Shown here piece by piece: positions 53,503 through 61,427 of a DNA stretch of 64,000 bases (position 1 is its first letter; every line of letters starts with the position of its first letter). The notes under the pieces were generated by a model. That model had not been told where the DNA came from, did no database searches, and saw nothing but the letters and a program-made list of their open reading frames with translations. The position numbers and the translations under genes were made by a program. This DNA is from Lacinutrix himadriensis (lineage in GTDB: Bacteria; Bacteroidota; Bacteroidia; Flavobacteriales; Flavobacteriaceae): contig NZ_LIQI01000012.1 in the NCBI RefSeq assembly GCF_001418105.1, forward strand, positions 214,521 to 278,520. The letters are read 5' to 3'.

Positions 53503-54399
53503 TTATTTTGAAACGGATTTACCACCAGCTTTTTTTTGTGATAAATAAACACCTATTAGTATTATACCAGAAGCAAAAGCTTGTAGTAAACTAAAACCTT
53601 CGCCATCCAAAACACCCCAAACTAAAGCTACAATTGGCATAACATAGGTAACAGAAGAAGCAAAAACGGGAGTGGAAATTTGAACCAATGTATTAAAAAG
53701 CACTTTAGCCAAAGCAGTACCAAAAAAGGACAATAGCGTAACATAAAACACAGACATTCCTAACTCAGGCTTACTAAACGTCGCTTCGCTAAAAAAACCA
53801 GTAAACAATAAAACAATAATGGCTGGAATAAAAATAACAACATAGTTCCCTGTTGCAATTGCCAAAGGTTTAACATCTTGTAAATACCTTTTTATAATAT
53901 TCACATTTACCGCATACATAAAAGTAGAAAAAACTATAAAACCAGCATACATATAGTTTTGTTCCGGATTTAAAGCAGCTCCTTTTAAAATCAATATGGC
54001 AGTACCTATAAAACCAACAATAACTCCTAAAACCTGTCTTTTTGTAGAAGCTATTTTAAAAACAGCAAAACCTAGTAATATAGTGTTTAAAGGCACTAAA
54101 GAATTTAACACAGACACCACGGCACTATCAATTTCTGTTTCTGCTATAGCGAAGAAAAAAGCTGGAATAAACGATCCGAAAAAACCTGAAATAGCAATCC
54201 ATTTCCAATCCTCTTTTTTAATTGTTTTTATAGTTTTATAACCTGCAGCAAATAAAAATAAGCCAGTAATTATTGTTCTTAAAGCACCTAATTGATAAGG
54301 ATCTAAACCTATAAGCGCCTTTTTAATAAGTATAAATGAAGTTCCCCAAATTAGCGATAAAACAATAAGATAGATCCATTTTTTATTTTCCTGAAACAT
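53503..54399 (-). CDS. EamA/DMT family permease
   Basis: A 298-residue inner-membrane protein with ten helices in two EamA halves: LSLIWGTSFILIKKAL in the first and VYFVTL-type and YVMPIVALVWGVLDGEGFS in the second. It belongs to the drug/metabolite transporter superfamily; substrate unknown. The last helix and the basic tail (SQKKAGGKSV) are normal. It is divergent from the metal-binding lipoprotein gene. Confidence 0.92.
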   Translation of the reverse strand: MFQENKKWIYLIVLSLIWGTSFILIKKALIGLDPYQLGALRTIITGLFLFAAGYKTIKTIKKEDWKWIAISGFFGSFIPAFFFAIAETEIDSAVVSVLNSLVPLNTILLGFAVFKIASTKRQVLGVIVGFIGTAILILKGAALNPEQNYMYAGFIVFSTFMYAVNVNIIKRYLQDVKPLAIATGNYVVIFIPAIIVLLFTGFFSEATFSKPELGMSVFYVTLLSFFGTALAKVLFNTLVQISTPVFASSVTYVMPIVALVWGVLDGEGFSLLQAFASGIILIGVYLSQKKAGGKSVSK

Positions 54400-54460
54400 A
54401 CTTCCTTTTTTAGTACTACAAAAGTGCTACTTTTTAACACAATTAACAGCAAATAATTAT

Positions 54461-54468
54461 TAGATTTG
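54461..54468 (+). promoter_or_regulatory. Candidate -7 promoter element of the HMA lipoprotein gene
   Basis: TAGATTTG fits TAnnTTTG and lies 30 bases before the start codon; the matching -33 TTG is not evident. Confidence 0.35.
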
Positions 54469-54497
54469 CAAACAGTTGAATAATAAAAACTTATACG

Positions 54498-55028
54498 ATG
54501 AAACAAATAAAAAAAATAGCAGCAATAGCTGTAATTGCCTTAGCAGCATTTAGTTGTAAAAACGAAACAAAAGCAGAAGTAGTTACTGTAGAGACTGCTG
54601 TAGAAACCGCAAAAGCAGAATTAGATCCAAATGCAACGTATGCAAAAGCAGAGTTTACTATAGAAGGTATGACTTGCGCTATTGGTTGTGCAAGAACGAT
54701 TGAAAAGAAATTAGCTAAAATGGAAGGTGTAAAATCTGCAAAAGTAGATTACGACAAAAAATTAGCAATGGTAGAATACGACAACGCTAAAGTTACTACT
54801 ACTTCTTTAGAAGAAACAGTAACTAAAGTTGGTGAAACTTATACGGTTAAAGAAATGAAAACGGTAGAGTCTTTTACAGGAAAAAAAGCAGAAGTATCTA
54901 CAGATAAGAAAACAGCTTGTGCAGCAGATTGCAAGAAAGCATGTTGCGCAAACAAAACAGATGCAGAAAAGGCAGCTTGCTCTAAAGATTGCAAGAAAGC
55001 GTGTTGTGCTGATAAGGCTAAAGCGTAA
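54498..55028 (+). CDS. Lipoprotein with a heavy-metal-associated domain and Cys-rich tail
   Basis: A 176-residue protein with a lipoprotein signal (KIAAIAVIALAAFSCKNE, Cys20) and a heavy-metal-associated domain (about 50-120) whose metal loop is GMTCAIGCARTI: the Cys residues are four apart (C-A-I-G-C), unlike the standard GMTCxxC. The C-terminal about 40 residues contain eleven Cys in two copies of a CxxDCKKACCA motif, reminiscent of metallothionein. It probably binds copper or another soft metal on the periplasmic side of the envelope. It stands alone, followed by a terminator. Confidence 0.87.
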   Translation: MKQIKKIAAIAVIALAAFSCKNETKAEVVTVETAVETAKAELDPNATYAKAEFTIEGMTCAIGCARTIEKKLAKMEGVKSAKVDYDKKLAMVEYDNAKVTTTSLEETVTKVGETYTVKEMKTVESFTGKKAEVSTDKKTACAADCKKACCANKTDAEKAACSKDCKKACCADKAKA

Positions 55029-55045
55029 TCATACCCAATTAAAAT

Positions 55046-55078
55046 AAAAAAAGCTTCTCATAGAGAAGCTTTTTTTAT
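55046..55078. terminator. Bidirectional intrinsic terminator
   Basis: Arms AAAAGCTTCTC / GAGAAGCTTTT flanked by A and T runs, between the HMA lipoprotein gene and gldD. Confidence 0.88.
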
Positions 55079-55650
55079 TTCCAAGTAATCGTTTCCATGA
55101 TATGTTTAATATCCTTTTTTAAATAGCTTGCCGCAGGAAGAATAGAATCGAAATTAGGTTTTGTATAAAAATACAAAGAGCCTGTTAAAAAATGATCGGT
55201 GCTATCTGTCACATAAAATTGCGATTGTGATGCTGCGTTACCTCCTACTTCGTAAAACATTCCGTACACTTTGTTTTTAGGATTCTCAAACAAATCACTA
55301 AAAATTTCATCTGCTTTTTGTGTGTGTTCTTGTGTGAAATTCTGTGCATCACGCAAATAAGAAATTAATTTCTCTTCACTTTTATTTATAGACTTATACG
55401 TTAAGTAAATGGTTCCTTTTAAAGCTGGATACTCTAAATCTATACCATAACTATCGCTACCACTTAATTTTCTTGTTTTCACATTGGTTGCTAATGCGTT
55501 TTTTTCGAAAGTAAAAGGCATCTTGAAATTAGTTTCGGTATAACTAGCTGCTGGATATTCTAAACGCAGTTTTGCTTCTGGTTTTGGAGTTGCATCCTTT
55601 CCGCAGGAAAAACATATAAGTACGATAAGTAAAACTAAAAACTGTTTCAT
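55075..55650 (-). CDS. gldD: Gliding motility lipoprotein GldD
   Basis: A 191-residue lipoprotein (signal FLVLLIVLICFSCGKD, Cys16). It matches GldD by the conserved AKLRLEYPAASYTETNF, YPALKGTIYLTYKSI, KIFSDL-type and FYTKPNFDSILPAASYLKKDI segments. GldD is required for gliding and type IX secretion in Flavobacterium johnsoniae; its exact mechanism is not known. It lies downstream of gldE on the same strand, the conserved order. Confidence 0.93.
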   Translation of the reverse strand: MKQFLVLLIVLICFSCGKDATPKPEAKLRLEYPAASYTETNFKMPFTFEKNALATNVKTRKLSGSDSYGIDLEYPALKGTIYLTYKSINKSEEKLISYLRDAQNFTQEHTQKADEIFSDLFENPKNKVYGMFYEVGGNAASQSQFYVTDSTDHFLTGSLYFYTKPNFDSILPAASYLKKDIKHIMETITWK

Positions 55651-55803
55651 GTGTTTATTATCTATTGTTCTTTATTGATGACATTGTACACCCATTCAAT
55701 CCTTCCTCTTCCGTATCAAGAATGAGTTATATATATTATTAATCTCGTTTTGCCTAATATTCTCATTTAAAAAAGAGACTTGCAAATGGACGCTTTTTAA
55801 TTA

Positions 55804-57108
55804 TTAAGGAAGGGTTACTTTAACTCTTGTAATTCTTTTTTTATCTAATGCTTCAATTGTAAAAATGTAATCTTCAAAAAGTATTTTACTATTTACTTTT
55901 GGGAAACTTCTAGATATTTCTAAAACAAAGCCAGCAACAGTTTCCGCTTCACCTTTATTATTTTCAAAAAAAACATATTCATCCAACCGAATAACTTTAT
56001 AAAAATCTTTTAATGCTGTTTTGCCTTCAAAAACATAGTTTTTATCATCCAATTTTGAGTAAACCAATCCTTCATCATCAAACTCATCACTAATATCTCC
56101 AACAATTTCTTCAATAATATCTTCTAAAGAAATAAGCCCAGAAGTTCCGCCATATTCATCTACAACCACCGCTAAATGTACTTTCTTTTCTTGAAATTCT
56201 GCCATTAAATCATCCAGCTTTTTATTTTCTGGCACAAAGAATGGTTCGCGTAATAAGGTTTTCCAATCTAATTGCTTTCTATCTATAAAAGGCAACAAGT
56301 CCTTAACGTATAAAACGCCAACAACAGTATCAATATTATCTTGATATACAGGAATTCTAGAATAGCCATTTTTAATGATCTCCGGAATGATGTCTGCATA
56401 TTTTTGCTCTACATTTAATGCGAAAATATCTATTCTTGGTCGCATTACCTGCTTGGTATCTGTATTTCCAAAAGAGACAATACCTTGTAGTATTTTTTGT
56501 TCATCTTTGGTGGTATCTTCATCGCTTGCTAGCTCTAAAGCTTGTGAAAGTTGATCTACACTTAGATTCGATTTTTGTTTAGCAAACTTATTGTTTATTG
56601 CTAACGTAACACTTCGCATAGGCAAACTTATTGGCGAAAAAACAACATCTAAAAAACGTAACGGATATGCCATAAGTGTAGCAAACTTCAATTTGTTCCT
56701 AATCGCATATACCTTAGGTAAGATTTCACCAAATAGCAATATTAAAAAGGTAACTAAAACAACTTCTAAAATAAATTTTAAAGCCGAAGACTCTATACTT
56801 TCAAACATAAAGTTCCCCAAATAAGCAAACAAAATTACGATTGCAATATTTATAAAATTATTAGCGACAAGTATGGTTGCTAATAATTTTTTTGGTTTTT
56901 CTAATAAATAGGAAATGATCTTGATTGGTTTCAGGTTTTGCTCTAAACCTTCTTCTATATCCGAATCTGTTAAGGAAAAAAAAGCAACTTCTGCTCCAGA
57001 GATTAATGCAGAACAAAGCAAGAGTACAAATAAGAGCACAAAACCACTTACAATTGAAAAATCAATGGCTAAATTTATTAATAAAAAACTCGTGGGTTCA
57101 AGGTCCAA
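55804..57108 (-). CDS. gldE: Gliding motility-associated protein GldE (CNNM/CBS-domain)
   Basis: A 434-residue inner-membrane protein: a DUF21/CNNM membrane domain with about three or four helices (15-160), two CBS domains (about 205-325, VMRPRIDIFALN and HLAVVVDEYGGTSGLISLEDIIEEIVGDI) and a CorC_HlyC C-terminal domain (VFEGKTALKDFYKVIRL onward). It belongs to the CorB/CorC family, and with the adjacent gldD this order identifies GldE, which partly substitutes for GldD in gliding. It follows the ssb gene by 22 bases. Confidence 0.93.
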   Translation of the reverse strand: MDLEPTSFLLINLAIDFSIVSGFVLLFVLLLCSALISGAEVAFFSLTDSDIEEGLEQNLKPIKIISYLLEKPKKLLATILVANNFINIAIVILFAYLGNFMFESIESSALKFILEVVLVTFLILLFGEILPKVYAIRNKLKFATLMAYPLRFLDVVFSPISLPMRSVTLAINNKFAKQKSNLSVDQLSQALELASDEDTTKDEQKILQGIVSFGNTDTKQVMRPRIDIFALNVEQKYADIIPEIIKNGYSRIPVYQDNIDTVVGVLYVKDLLPFIDRKQLDWKTLLREPFFVPENKKLDDLMAEFQEKKVHLAVVVDEYGGTSGLISLEDIIEEIVGDISDEFDDEGLVYSKLDDKNYVFEGKTALKDFYKVIRLDEYVFFENNKGEAETVAGFVLEISRSFPKVNSKILFEDYIFTIEALDKKRITRVKVTLP

Positions 57109-57130
57109 GGATTATAATTTTAGTTAAACG

Positions 57131-57595
57131 TTAAAAGGGTAGATCATCATTACCTTCTTCTACCTTTGGCTGGTTAGCACTCGGTTGTGCTACTTGCGGC
57201 TTTTGTTGTTGTTGTTGTTGTTGTTGTGGCTGACCACTATTTGCAGCACCACTATCATTTTTTGTAGTTAAAAAAGTAAAGTCGTTACATTGTATTTCAG
57301 TAGAAAAACGATCGTTACCACTTTCGTCTTGCCATTTTCTAGTTTTAATTCTACCTTCTATATATACTTTATCTCCTTTGCTTAGATATTTTTCGCAAAT
57401 TTCGGCACCTTTATTACGTACCACAACATTATGCCATTCGGTATTAGTAACACGTTCATTGGTTTGCTTATTAGTATAGGTTTCATTTGTAGCAATAGGA
57501 AAACGACCAACGCAACCTCCACCTTCAAAATAATGCATTTTTACTTCATCTCCTAAATGCCCAATTAGCATTACTTTATTTAATGTACCTGACAT
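57131..57595 (-). CDS. ssb: Single-stranded DNA-binding protein
   Basis: A 154-residue SSB that coats single-stranded DNA in replication and repair. The OB fold is residues 1-110 (MSGTLNKVMLIGHLGDEVKM, TEWHNVVVRNKGAEICEKYL, GDKVYIEGRIKTRKWQDESG). The linker contains eight consecutive Gln, all CAA codons (57203-57226), and the C-terminus is DDLPF, the acidic tip that binds partner proteins. It is upstream of gldE and downstream of mutY on the same strand; this mutY-ssb-gldE-gldD order is conserved in the family. Confidence 0.96.
   Translation of the reverse strand: MSGTLNKVMLIGHLGDEVKMHYFEGGGCVGRFPIATNETYTNKQTNERVTNTEWHNVVVRNKGAEICEKYLSKGDKVYIEGRIKTRKWQDESGNDRFSTEIQCNDFTFLTTKNDSGAANSGQPQQQQQQQQKPQVAQPSANQPKVEEGNDDLPF
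57203..57226 (-). repeat. CAA triplet repeat (8 units) in ssb
   Basis: Eight perfect CAA units (TTG on the plus strand) encode a Gln8 tract in the SSB linker; such tracts can change length by slippage without shifting frame. Confidence 0.8.
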
Positions 57596-57820
57596 AATAT
57601 CTAATTTTTATAATTAAGAAATTCCTATTCGTTTTTTAAAACAAAATCTAGAGGAATTTAATCTACAAAATTACGCTTTTGCAATTGATAAACTTAAAAT
57701 TAATAAAAAAATATGAAACTTCCATAACATGCTTAAAATACCTAAAGGAATGATTAATATGGAAGCACCATGTGACCAATAAAAAACAAACAATAAAGAC
57801 ACAGGTTATAGTCTAAACCT

Positions 57821-58861
57821 TTAAAAATTAAAATTTTCCATAAAGTTGGAAAGTAATACAGGAACAGGATAATCTTTTAATTTACTAACTAAAACCCCAT
57901 TAATAGCAAGCGTATCCATTTCTATAACCCAAAACTTAGTATGCAAATGCTGATGGGATAATTTATGAATAATTGCCTCTTCATTATATAAGGACAACTT
58001 ATAGGAAGCACCATTTATTATATCGTGCTTTTTTAACTGCAAAGACATCGCATTAAAATCCATTACCTCATTACTCTCTATTAAAGGAAACTGATATAGG
58101 TTTTGCCAAATACCTTTTCCTTCTCTTTTTTCTAAAATGGTTTTTCCATCTGCTGAAACGAGCACTAAAAAATTAAAATGCTTCTTTTTAGGTTTTAAGC
58201 TCTTTTTCTTAACAGGCAACTCGGTAATTAGGTTCTTTTGTAAAGCAACACAACTATTTTGTAACGGACAAATAGTACAATCCGGATTTTTTGGTTTGCA
58301 TTGTCTTGCTCCAAATTCCATAATAGCCTGGTTAAACTCGGCAGGATCATCTTTGTCAATTAATTTTTGCGCTAAAGCTTTAAACTCCTTTTGACCTTGA
58401 GAACTATTAATAGGAGTAGCAATTCCAAAATATCTAGAAAAGGATCTATATACATTACCATCTACAACAGCACAAACCTCATTAAAGCAAATAGAAGCAA
58501 TGGCACTAGCGGTATAATCGCCAACTCCTTTCAGTTTTAATAAATCTTTATAATTATTAGGGAACGCACCATCCAGTTCTTCTACAATATGTTTTGCCGT
58601 TGCATGCAAGTTTCTAGCTCTAGAATAATAGCCCAAACCTTGCCATAATTTCAAAACATCGCTCTCATTTGCACTTGCAAGATCAAAAATTGTTGGAAAA
58701 TTAGTAACAAAAGCTTCATAATAAGGTAATCCTTGCTCTACTTTTGTTTGTTGTAAAATGATTTCAGACAACCATATAAAGTACGGATTGGTAGTTCTTC
58801 GCCATGGTAAATCCCTCTTATTTACTGAGTACCAATGTGTTAAAGTTTTATTTATAGTCAT
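57821..58861 (-). CDS. mutY: A/G-specific adenine DNA glycosylase
   Basis: A 346-residue MutY, which removes adenine paired with 8-oxoguanine. The catalytic Glu region is EIILQQTKVEQGLPYYEAF (about 33-51), the helix-hairpin-helix is LKGVGDYTASAIASI near 115, the catalytic Asp is in VVDGNVYRSFSRYF near 138, and the 4Fe-4S cluster Cys pattern C-x6-C-x2-C-x5-C is in ARQCKPKNPDCTICPLQNSC. The C-terminal NUDIX-like domain (from KKKHFNFLVLVSADG) reads the 8-oxoguanine. It begins the mutY-ssb-gldE-gldD unit. Confidence 0.96.
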   Translation of the reverse strand: MTINKTLTHWYSVNKRDLPWRRTTNPYFIWLSEIILQQTKVEQGLPYYEAFVTNFPTIFDLASANESDVLKLWQGLGYYSRARNLHATAKHIVEELDGAFPNNYKDLLKLKGVGDYTASAIASICFNEVCAVVDGNVYRSFSRYFGIATPINSSQGQKEFKALAQKLIDKDDPAEFNQAIMEFGARQCKPKNPDCTICPLQNSCVALQKNLITELPVKKKSLKPKKKHFNFLVLVSADGKTILEKREGKGIWQNLYQFPLIESNEVMDFNAMSLQLKKHDIINGASYKLSLYNEEAIIHKLSHQHLHTKFWVIEMDTLAINGVLVSKLKDYPVPVLLSNFMENFNF

Positions 58862-58922
58862 TTATTATATATAGTATCTGCAAAAATAAACGTTTATTAG
58901 GTTAAATTTAAGTCAATTAGGT

Positions 58923-58954
58923 TTGAAATATTGAAATTTTAATTCCTATATTTG
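58923..58954 (+). promoter_or_regulatory. Promoter of the HU gene
   Basis: TTG (58923-58925) and TATATTTG (58947-58954) are 21 bases apart, matching the flavobacterial consensus TTG-N17-23-TAnnTTTG; the HU start codon is 42 bases downstream. Confidence 0.65.
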
Positions 58955-58996
58955 CATCCCTTAATAACTGATTACAATAATTAAAAATAATAGAGA

Positions 58997-59287
58997 ATGA
59001 CTAAGGCTGATTTAGTAGCAAAAATTTCTGAGAAATTAGGAATTGAAAAAGGAGATGTTCAAGCAACAGTTGAAACTTTTATGGAAGAAGTAAAAACTTC
59101 TTTAGAAGGTGGAGATAATGTATACCTAAGAGGATTTGGAAGCTTCATCATTAAGACAAGAGCTGAAAAAACTGGTAGAAATATTTCTAAGAATACAACT
59201 ATAAAAATACCTGCTCATAATATTCCAGCATTTAAACCTGCTAAAGTATTTGTAGAAGGAGTGAAAACAAATGTAGACGTTAAGTAA
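58997..59287 (+). CDS. HU family DNA-binding protein
   Basis: A 96-residue HU/IHF-type histone-like protein: MTKADLVAKISEKLG at the start, the saddle region VYLRGFGSFIIKTRAEKTGRNISKN and the DNA-arm segment IKIPAHNIPAFKPAKVF. It bends and compacts DNA as a dimer. The last six residues (VKTNVDVK) are a short tail. It is divergent from mutY and is followed 38 bases later by the 30-residue basic protein gene and RNase G, an arrangement typical of Bacteroidota. Confidence 0.95.
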   Translation: MTKADLVAKISEKLGIEKGDVQATVETFMEEVKTSLEGGDNVYLRGFGSFIIKTRAEKTGRNISKNTTIKIPAHNIPAFKPAKVFVEGVKTNVDVK

Positions 59288-59325
59288 GACGCTAAAATAA
59301 TACTAATTTAAAAAAAATCAAACTT

Positions 59326-59418
59326 ATGCCAAGTGGTAAAAAACGCAAAAGACACAAGGTTGCTACGCATAAGCGTAAAAAAAGAAGACGCGCTAATCGA
59401 CACAAAAAGAAGAAATAG
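59326..59418 (+). CDS. 30-residue basic protein, AURKAIP1/COX24-like (bS22-type ribosomal protein candidate)
   Basis: A very short gene between HU and RNase G. It encodes MPSGKKRKRHKVATHKRKKR followed by RRANRHKKKK, two thirds Lys, Arg and His. The KRKRHK...KRKKRR pattern is that of the AURKAIP1/COX24 domain, which includes mitochondrial mS38 and the actinobacterial small-subunit protein bS22. Such a tiny, arginine/lysine-rich protein is most likely a ribosomal component. The start is ATG at 59326; a hairpin terminator lies directly after the stop codon. Confidence 0.8.
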   Translation: MPSGKKRKRHKVATHKRKKRRRANRHKKKK

Positions 59419-59421
59419 ATT

Positions 59422-59451
59422 AAAAAAGTAGTTAATAGCTACTTTTTTAGT
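59422..59451 (+). terminator. Intrinsic terminator of the HU-basic protein unit
   Basis: AAAAAAGTAG / CTACTTTTTT with a 7-base loop right after the stop codon of the 30-residue protein gene. Confidence 0.82.
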
Positions 59452-59730
59452 TTATAGCAAACGTTCTTTGAAATGAGTTCTATAAAAACACGTATTACCT
59501 TGCGTAGTTTGGACTCCACGGATTTAAAAAAATCCTGTGATTTCTAATCATAGTTAGATTTAGCATAGTTAATTTTAACTATGATTAGAATAAATAATGT
59601 ATAATCCATCTGTATAATTTGGTTGTTAGTTATTGGTTTTTTGTTGCTGGTTGTTATTCTGAAAAGATTTTCAACTTCTAACTTAAAAATCTTAACTATT
59701 AACTAAAGCGTATGGATAAAAATTAACAAA
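59452..59730 (+). promoter_or_regulatory. Leader region of the RNase G gene with a perfect 15-bp inverted repeat
   Basis: This gene-free stretch before RNase G holds a long hairpin with perfect arms TTCTAATCATAGTTA (59542-59556) and TAACTATGATTAGAA (59576-59590) around a 19-base loop. No T run follows, so it is not a simple terminator. The rest is low-complexity (GGTTGTTA repeats at about 59621-59655). RNase E in other bacteria controls its own mRNA through leader hairpins; the same is possible here. Confidence 0.45.
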
Positions 59731-61275
59731 ATGGATAAAGAATTGATCATTAGATCTAGTTCCAACCACGTTGATTTTGCCTTATTAAAAGATGGAAAAC
59801 TTATTGAATTACAAAAAGATGAAGATAGTAACGATTTTTCTGTTGGTGATGTGTTTATTGCCAAAACAAGAAAAGCCGTTCCTGGTTTAAATGCTGCATT
59901 TGTTAATGTAGGTTATGAGAAAGATGCATTTCTGCATTATCATGATTTAGGACCAAAACTACCTTCCCTTTTAAAATTCACAAAAAGTGTAAGCACAGGT
60001 AAACTAAATGATTTTTCATTAAAGAATTTCCCATTTGAAAAAGATATTGACAAAAACGGAAGCATTGCTAACGTTATAAAGTCAAATCAATCGTTACTCG
60101 TACAAATTGTAAAAGAACCAATATCTACAAAAGGCCCTAGAATAAGCTCTGAGCTTTCTATTGCTGGTAGATATATTGTTTTAGTACCTTTTTCTGATCG
60201 TATTTCTATTTCTCAAAAAATAGAAAGTAAAGAAGAGAAGGAAAGACTAAAACGCCTGGTTAAAAGTATTACTCCAAAAGGTTTTGGTGTAATAATACGT
60301 ACAGTAGCAGAAGGCAAAAAAGTAGCTGAACTAGACAAAGATTTACAAAATTTGATTGGTCGTTGGACCGCAATGTGTAAAAAGCTACATAAAGCACAAC
60401 ATCCAAGTAAAGTATTAGGAGAGATGAATAAAGCTTCCTCTATTTTACGAGACATATTTAATGACTCCTTTACGGGCATTCATGTGGATGATGAAGCGCT
60501 TTATATGCAGATTAAAGATTATGTGCAACTAATTGCACCAAAAAAAGAATCGATAGTTAAATTGTATCAGTCAAACGTTCCAATATTTGAAAAATTTGGA
60601 GTAGAAAGACAAATTAAAACCTCTTTTGGAAAAACTGTTTCCATGGCAAAAGGAGCATATTTGGTAATAGAACATACCGAAGCGCTTCATGTTGTAGATG
60701 TAAATAGTGGAAATCGCTCTAATAAAGCAAATTCCCAAGAGGACACAGCACTTGAAGTTAATTTAATTGCAGCAACAGAAATGGCCAGACAATTGCGTTT
60801 ACGTGATATGGGCGGAATTATTGTTGTTGATTTTATTGACCTAAATACTGCTGAACACAGAAAAAAGCTTTTCAATCATCTACGTGATGAAATGAAAGAT
60901 GATAGAGCTAAACATAAAATATTACCTCCAAGCAAATTTGGATTGATACAAATAACCAGACAAAGAGTAAGACCAGAAATGAACATTAAAACCAGAGAGG
61001 ATAATCCTGATGGTATAAATGGCGTTGAAGTTGAAGCTCCAATAAATATTGTTCCAAAGATCAAACATGATATGGAACAACTATTTAAAAAAGACTATAC
61101 CAAGGTGACCTTAAACACACATCCTTTTATAGCAGCCTTTTTAACAAAAGGTTTTCCATCTATACGTTCAAAATGGTTTTTTGAACATAAAAAATGGGTG
61201 AAAATTTTACCAAGAGATGCTTACACGTATTTAGAATATCATTTTTTTGATAAAGATGATAAACAAATTAAATAA
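59731..61275 (+). CDS. rng: Ribonuclease E/G family protein (RNase G-like)
   Basis: A 514-residue endoribonuclease of the RNase E/G family. The S1 domain is in residues 35-130 (VGDVFIAKTRKAVPGLNAAFVNVG, with an insertion of about 40 residues after KDAFLHY), the DNase-I-like catalytic domain has the Mg-binding Asp residues in VVDVNSGNRS (near 325) and GGIIVVDFIDLNTAEH (near 370), and RVRPEM follows. It ends soon after the catalytic core, so it lacks the long scaffold tail of RNase E. It processes rRNA and decays mRNA. Location after HU and the basic protein is standard for the phylum. Confidence 0.95.
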   Translation: MDKELIIRSSSNHVDFALLKDGKLIELQKDEDSNDFSVGDVFIAKTRKAVPGLNAAFVNVGYEKDAFLHYHDLGPKLPSLLKFTKSVSTGKLNDFSLKNFPFEKDIDKNGSIANVIKSNQSLLVQIVKEPISTKGPRISSELSIAGRYIVLVPFSDRISISQKIESKEEKERLKRLVKSITPKGFGVIIRTVAEGKKVAELDKDLQNLIGRWTAMCKKLHKAQHPSKVLGEMNKASSILRDIFNDSFTGIHVDDEALYMQIKDYVQLIAPKKESIVKLYQSNVPIFEKFGVERQIKTSFGKTVSMAKGAYLVIEHTEALHVVDVNSGNRSNKANSQEDTALEVNLIAATEMARQLRLRDMGGIIVVDFIDLNTAEHRKKLFNHLRDEMKDDRAKHKILPPSKFGLIQITRQRVRPEMNIKTREDNPDGINGVEVEAPINIVPKIKHDMEQLFKKDYTKVTLNTHPFIAAFLTKGFPSIRSKWFFEHKKWVKILPRDAYTYLEYHFFDKDDKQIK

Positions 61276-61278
61276 TTA

Positions 61279-61314
61279 AAAAAGCCTTACTTTATAAAAA
61301 GTAAGGCTTTTTTG
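61279..61314 (+). terminator. Intrinsic terminator of the RNase G gene
   Basis: Arms AAAAAGCCTTAC / GTAAGGCTTTTT followed by T-rich sequence, just after the stop codon. Confidence 0.88.
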
Positions 61315-61371
61315 TTTTTATACCTTTTTATTAAATAATAAAAAGGGCTACAATATTTAAAATTAGACCAT

Positions 61372-61402
61372 AAAAAAACCACCTCAATAGAGGTGGTTTT
61401 TA
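61372..61402 (-). terminator. Intrinsic terminator of the OmpA-family operon
   Basis: Arms AAAACCACCTC / GAGGTGGTTTT with a four-base loop and a minus-strand T run, 26 bases after the OmpA-protein stop codon. Confidence 0.87.
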
Positions 61403-61427
61403 AGCTTATTTTATTACTTATTTTATA

